Assembly: GCA_004123355.1 (NCBI GenBank)
Contig: SCHM01000003.1
Location: 806,001 to 870,000, forward strand
Reading direction: 5' to 3'
From: Amphirosellinia nigrospora
Lineage: Eukaryota > Ascomycota > Sordariomycetes > Xylariales > Xylariaceae
Length of the DNA stretch: 64,000 bases
Part shown: positions 58,492 through 64,000 of the stretch, in pieces
Layout: the number at the start of each line of letters is the position of its first letter
How positions within the stretch are numbered: position 1 is the stretch's first letter
The notes under the pieces: model-generated
The model's database searches: none
What the model was told of the DNA's origin: nothing
The model's input: the letters and a program-made list of their open reading frames with translations, nothing else
Position numbers and translations under genes: made by a program

Positions 58492-60109
58492 CTGCAAGTG
58501 TCTGTTCAGCCGCTAGATGGCAAGTAACGGACCCGAGGAATTGTGTTGCAGATGTTGGTGGTCTCATGAGTTGATCACCCATAGTATAGTTTCGTCACTA
58601 TGCCTTTGTCCCAGGGCCCCCGATATAGCTGGTATTTCTTCTCCAAGGAGCTGACAAAAACGATGCCCTCAGTGTAGCTGCTCTTCAGAAATGTCAGCTC
58701 AGAAATGTAACGAGTTAGTTTTAGTAGGTTACCAAATCCATCAACACGGCGCTTGTAAGCTTAGTTGGTCTCCTGGACCTTACTAGAACAGCACTCTCTT
58801 CTGAGACAGAATCTCTTGAATCAAGGATCAACTTGATCAACCTGAATGGCGGATACCTACCCAGGTAAATAGAGAGTAATGGAAACCCGAATCGGACAAA
58901 GACAAGCTGCAAGCAAGCAACCAACCTACAACAAATCTAGGTACGACTAAGAAGTAGCCATGCTCGCACGTTGGTCGTGGTATTATGATAGGTATGGTGA
59001 TAGTGCACCATTTGAGAGGGTCAGGCAGCTTATATGAGCCAGGGAGTTTTGAAGTATGGAATATAGCTATATCTACAAGTAGATATAGATGTAGTTGATG
59101 GTCTATATTCCTGGGTATGTGACTTATTACTTACTAACAACCGTATCAGGTACCTAATCGTTTGTGAGCATGTTGCACTATGTAATGGGCCCATTAATTG
59201 TGGCCTGTGCTTCACTTCAATGGGTGCTGCTGGGCGGGTGCTGTGGACGCTGGGGGTACGTACCGACCGGGGCAGAACGCAGGTTCTACTTCCCGTTGCA
59301 TTCATCCTCCACTCCACCACATGATCTGTCTGCCAGGCTCTATCCCATAGTTATCTACCTACCTCTACCAATTCTCTGCCCTCCTCAGCACCTTACACAG
59401 TCAACCTCAACCTAAAATTGATGCTACCATCACACTACAACCTTACCGCGGCATATCTTGCCCGTCCCGATTAAGTATTATCTTGATACACGCCGCCCAT
59501 CGCCGCAGCAAGAGTACCCGTCTTCCGCCCAGCTAGATACCGAGCCTCAAACCTTGTTCCCGCCCCGGCCGCGTGTACCATCCCATTATACTTGTCCAGC
59601 TCGACGCACACGCGACAAGCAAGTATCCAACGAAGCATAACCTAAAGCAGCCGTACAACCACCTCTAGTCCACCGTTGACCTGCTCTTCGCCGACGCCCC
59701 GACGAGGAGACAGAGCGCACACCCCTCCCATCTCACCCTGCTCTCGTCCGCCGCCGACGACCCTGCCCCGGCCGACCATACGACGACTACCCCCCTCCCC
59801 CTAGGTGTAGGTGGCCTTGCGATCTCGACCTCTAGTCAGCCGGGCTCATGACCTCAGCGCCCAACGAGTTTCTCAGCCCACGCCATCTCTACGTCGTCGA
59901 GTAGCCTGCAGCCTGTGTGGTCTGTGGTCTGTGTTTGTCTGCTCGTGTGGCTTTCACTTTAGACTGTCAGATCGTGGGAAAGCCAATTGCTGTTCTGTGT
60001 GGTCTTGCGAGGGGTTCTAGGGATTCGCATTTCACGCCGTTCCATCACCCGCTCCCACTCCCTTCCCTTCCCTCCCCTTCTTCCCCTCGATTCCGTGACC
60101 ACCACCCTC
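58492..60109. other. Intergenic region and NOT1 leader
   Basis: No gene is supported. The last several hundred bases before 60110 are CT-rich and look like the promoter and a long 5' leader of NOT1. Short C-rich frames there are composition effects. Confidence 0.5.
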
Positions 60110-63100
60110 ATGGTCCCTCCGCCCGCCTCCCATTCACGATCCGGAACCTTTTCGCCTGTTCCTGCCCAGGGCTTGCAGACGGGCTTGACACATTCGCCCC
60201 ATCCGTCACAAACAGGTCCTCTCAGTGCTGGCGCAAGCCGAGTACTAGCAGCCCGACTACGGGTAACAACAACTCCCTCACCAAAATCGTCGTCGCTCAG
60301 GTCTATCTGCTGCTGAGCTCCATCAACAAGGACAAAGACCGTGCAAAGTGGGAGCTACAGATCGATCAGCTGAACAAGGTTAGTGCATATCCACTGTCCC
60401 TGAACATAACAGCTCCCTGCGCCTCGCTCTGGTGCTGTCTGGCCTGCGCTTGCTAACCTCTTGTCTTCGCGTGTGCCAGCTCCTCGATGACCACGGAATG
60501 GAAGTCTTTTCTCGCTATTTCACGCGGCTAGTTGCCGCTAATGCCTCTCAAATATTCCCAGGTCTAAATAGGCCCACGGCCAATCCCGGCAACTACTCTT
60601 TGCTAGTGGGCGAGATGGACAAGATTTCACACGACCTTGATCAAGCATCAAAGATAGCCGAGTCCATCGAGACTGCCAACGAAGACATCTTCCGTGATTT
60701 CGACCTATCAACTTTTATGGAACACTTTAGACTCGATGCTCTGGAGAAGACGATTCTAGCATTGGCCTTTAAGTTCGGGTCACGCTCAGACCTAAAGACG
60801 AAAGGTTAGCATTCCCACAGCCTCGTGCTCCTACACTTTGCCCTTTCGCTGACCTACCGCAGCCGACGCTATCCTTTCTACTAACTTTCCAACGTTCGTT
60901 AATATAATTTCGCGGCCGAATTACGGTGACCACTCCGATCTCTCAGCCTCTGCCATTGCCACTATGTCGACCGTTACATTCAAGGACACCCCCGAACTTC
61001 AACTCTGCTGCTAAGCACGAGCTCAGTCACAAGGTGCAATCACGCTGGTCTCAATCGACCACGCACCACCAATGGAGGTATTGGCGGCTTTGGACCTCAT
61101 CAGGGTCCTAAGCGAGAGGCCTCCCAACGCCCTGGCTCTCTACATCCAGAAGACCGGGACCGACTTCACCCGTGATGAGGATACCTGTCTAGGCTATCTC
61201 CGGAACCGGCCTGCTAATATCCAGCTGAGCGAGGAGCAAGTGTCTGCTGCCTTGACCTACACCACCGTCAGTATCACGTACCACCATAATCCATCTGTTC
61301 TCGTCGCTGCACTTCGTCGGGTTCTACCTCCAACTTCAACTGGCAAGAGACCGTCACCTACTTTGATCAACGCGATGTACGGGTGTCCTGAGCAGTTCCT
61401 GCGGCTATACAACGCCCTTCTACCAGTCGCCCAAGCAAACGAAGATCAATCGCCGCCTTTTGATATCCAGTGCCTCTGGGGTGGATCACATTGGGAGAAT
61501 CCTGAAACCCAGCTATCTTTCATTTGCGCCTTTGCCTCCCTAACCCCAGATGACCTTGATGCGAGCACGATTCCCGGTCTACAACCGACCTTTACCCTGG
61601 ACGACTATGCTCAGTCACCGCCAGAGGTTCGTGAACGAGCAGCAATAGCCGTTAAACACCCGCTCGTTCTGGCCTGCCCTGTCGGCTATTTTCCAGGTCG
61701 CTCTCCATTCTCTACATGCTTCGCAAAGCACGGAGGCCAAGCGCCTATTCCAAGAAGTTGTCGTTCCCAATCTAGACATTTTATCGTGTCGGCTTTCGGT
61801 GTACCTAAGCCGTGGCCGCCTATGGCTGTAGACACACTGCGTCCCTATTTTGAAAACTTCCTTCATCGCCCGGTCTGAATATCACGAGTTCGTCTTGGAT
61901 AGTCTATGGAGGAAGGATAGGGACTGGGTCACGCAGAACTAGTGGATGCCCATGCCATGAAGCCGGCGGATCTTCCTCTCATCTTTGATCATGTCATGAA
62001 ACATGGTTGGCTGGATGACCTCGTGTATCTCGCCAATGGCTTTGGGCTCGATCTCGCATCTCTTGCTCATGCTGAGGGTCAGCTAGATCTCACGCAATGG
62101 GCCCGTAATATCGCAGAGAGAAGTCCCCAAATATCACCGGCCTTGGTACAATTCTTGCTCATCAAAGCTACTCTTGAGATAAATTCTCAGAAGGCTATGA
62201 ATGGCCAGATACCCCAGAACACAAGCACTTCACTTCACCTCAAGACTGTTCTAGCGTTGCTTCAGATATTAGAGGATTTCCTTCCCCGAGGTCCGATTCC
62301 TGAGCTTATCATGGTTCAGCGTGCATGTATCACCGCCTACCCCAGACTGGTCAATTATGGAGAGGGTTACGACGAGATTATTGATGCCAACGGGGAAAAC
62401 GGCCATGGGCTTCCCCAGGCTGCTGTCGTAAAAATGGAAGAGCAGTACAAGACGATGTATAGCGAGGAGAGCGAAGTTAAAGTTGTGGTTCAGCGGCTCG
62501 AAGTATACAAGCACTCTCGAGAGCCCCTTGAACAGGATATTTTGCCTGCATGATCCATGGGCTCTTCGACGAATACTCGCATTTCAACGGATATCCTCTC
62601 GAGGCCCTAGCCACCACTGCCGTCCTGTTCGGCGTATCATCTCACATAAGCTCATATCTGAATTACCACTAAAGATTGGGCTTGGGATGATTCTGGAAGC
62701 GGTTAGAGACCACAGACCGGAGGATAACATGTACAAGTTTGGTCTACAGGCTTTGATGCAATTATTCTCCCGTTTCAGAGAATGGCCCGGATTTTGCAAG
62801 CAGCTATTACAAATTCCCGGCCTTCATGGAACTGAGGCTTGGAGGAAGGCGGAAGACGTTGTACGTGAAGATGAAGAAGAAAAATCGCGTGCTCAAACGG
62901 AAAGAGCCCAGCCAATCACTTAGCAAGTGATGCGATGGTAAATGGGTCTGCAGAGACCCCTGACCCTCATGCACCTCCCTTCGCAGCGATCAATATTGAC
63001 CTTCCAAAACTCAGTGGCATTTTCGAGGATCCTGTTGTCGAGGTCCAGGACAAGATCCAATTTGGTCTCAACAACTTGACAACAACATCACTTCAAAGCA

Positions 63101-64000
63101 CCTTCAGGGAGATATGCGAGGTCATGGATGAGCGTCATCAGCAGTGGTTCGCCAGCCATCTCGTGGAGGAACGCGCAAAGATGCAGCCAAACTACCATCA
63201 GGTCTATCTTGATCTTGTCAAACTCTTCCAACATCATGGCTTGTGTCCGAGGTCCTCAGGCAGACATACGTAAGCGTGGCACGGATGCTAAATGCAGAAA
63301 GCACAATGCAAAGTTCTACGGACAGGAACATCTCAAATACTTAGGTGCTTGGTTGGGACTTCTCACACTAGCAAGGGATCAACCCATCAAACACAAGAAA
63401 TTGCCTTCAAGCAGCTCCTTATTGAGGCACACGATACCAAGCGCTTGGTTGTTGTGGTGCCTTTCGTGTGCAAAGTGCTTATTCAAGCTTCTAAATCAAG
63501 TATATTTCGCCCGCCCAATCCTTGGCTGATGGACATCATCCATCTTCTCATCGAGTTGTACCATAATGCCGAGCTTAAGCTGAACCAGAAGTTTGAAATC
63601 GAGGTTCTGTGCAAAGACCTCAATCTCGACCACAAGAGTATAGAGCCCTCTAGCGAGCTTCAAGATCGCGAACCCATTGACGGACGTGGGCGAACTCTCG
63701 GTCCCAGAGCTTGAACAGTTTGACAGTCTTTCTCTGAACGGCTTACCTGGCGCTGTGGCCCCCGGTTATCACCACAGACTTTACCAGTATCCGTCCCAGA
63801 AGTCAGTAGCCTGCTGTCTATTCCGCCAACAAACGAGATGGTAGTGAACACTGCCCGACTTCACGAAATGGTGCGCAATGCTGTTACAAGAGCGTTACAT
63901 GACATCATTCAACCAGTTGTAGATAGATCTGTTACGATTGCCGCTATCAGCACTCAACAAATGATTCATAAAGACTTCGCTACAGAACCTGATGAAAATA
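60110..64000 (+). CDS. NOT1: CCR4-NOT complex scaffold subunit 1, 3' end beyond window
   Basis: Cytosolic and nuclear scaffold of the deadenylase complex that shortens mRNA poly(A) tails. The N-terminus MVPPPASHSRSGTFSPV is followed by LTKIVVAQVYLLLSSINKDK, the usual start of the conserved part. Introns at about 60379-60479 and 60805-60862 have GT/AG borders. HEAT-type helices (MEVLAALDLIRVLSERPPNA, HGWLDDLVYLANGFGLD) give way to the CAF1-binding MIF4G domain (YHQVYLDLVKLF, FKQLLIEAHDTKRLVVVVPF, SIFRPPNPWLMDIIHLLIEL). The last part read is the DUF3819-type helix ARLHEMVRNAVTRALHDII. Many one-base breaks occur (for example the C-run 60989-60993 and near 61062, 61690, 62550, 63240 and 63700). 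The NOT1 C-terminal domain lies beyond the window. Confidence 0.93.

Overview
This window comes from a filamentous ascomycete (Pezizomycotina, most likely a Sordariomycete). The genes carry many short spliceosomal introns (about 50-170 nt, GTRNGT donors, CTAAC-type branch sites). The protein families are typical of moulds: STAND/NACHT receptors, a HET-domain protein, a sedolisin, a DUF6601 membrane protein, a fungal brefeldin-sensitivity-type transporter and a CbxX-type AAA tail. The intergenic DNA is sprinkled with the ACCTACCTAGGTAGGTA-like motif common in Sordariomycete genomes. No bacterial operons, rRNA, tRNA or CRISPR arrays were seen.

Layout. 1-8.4 kb: a NACHT receptor with C-terminal C2H2 fingers (minus, running off the left edge), a SNF2/RING helicase (plus) and a C-terminal relic of a CbxX-type AAA protein. 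9-20.5 kb: secreted sedolisin, Apq12-like nuclear envelope protein, GPN3 GTPase, S-adenosylmethionine synthetase, then 2.8 kb of gene-poor, partly AT-rich DNA with palindromes and a possible LTR scrap. 20.5-29.5 kb: an intronless homocitrate synthase, an F-box fragment, a large SesB-hydrolase/NACHT/ankyrin receptor and, divergently, a DUF6601 membrane protein. 31-41.5 kb: a basic hypothetical protein, an F-box-like/TPR protein, a six-hairpin-glycosidase-like protein, a HET protein and a short-chain dehydrogenase. 45-64 kb: NTF2, a DEDD-exonuclease-like protein, a large DUF2421-type transporter, a secreted histidine phosphatase, a secreted FAD oxidase and most of NOT1, the scaffold of the CCR4-NOT deadenylase, running off the right edge.

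Housekeeping genes (SAM synthetase, GPN3, NTF2, NOT1) are interleaved with accessory genes. The two NACHT receptors and the HET gene are candidate components of non-self recognition and programmed cell death; the remaining genes do not form an obvious pathway.

A major caveat runs through the whole window. Almost every conserved gene, including essential ones, is interrupted by isolated single-base deficits, mostly inside runs of 3-6 identical bases. This pattern points to homopolymer errors in the assembled sequence rather than to real gene death. Gene spans below are therefore given across these frame breaks, and apparent truncations should not be taken at face value.
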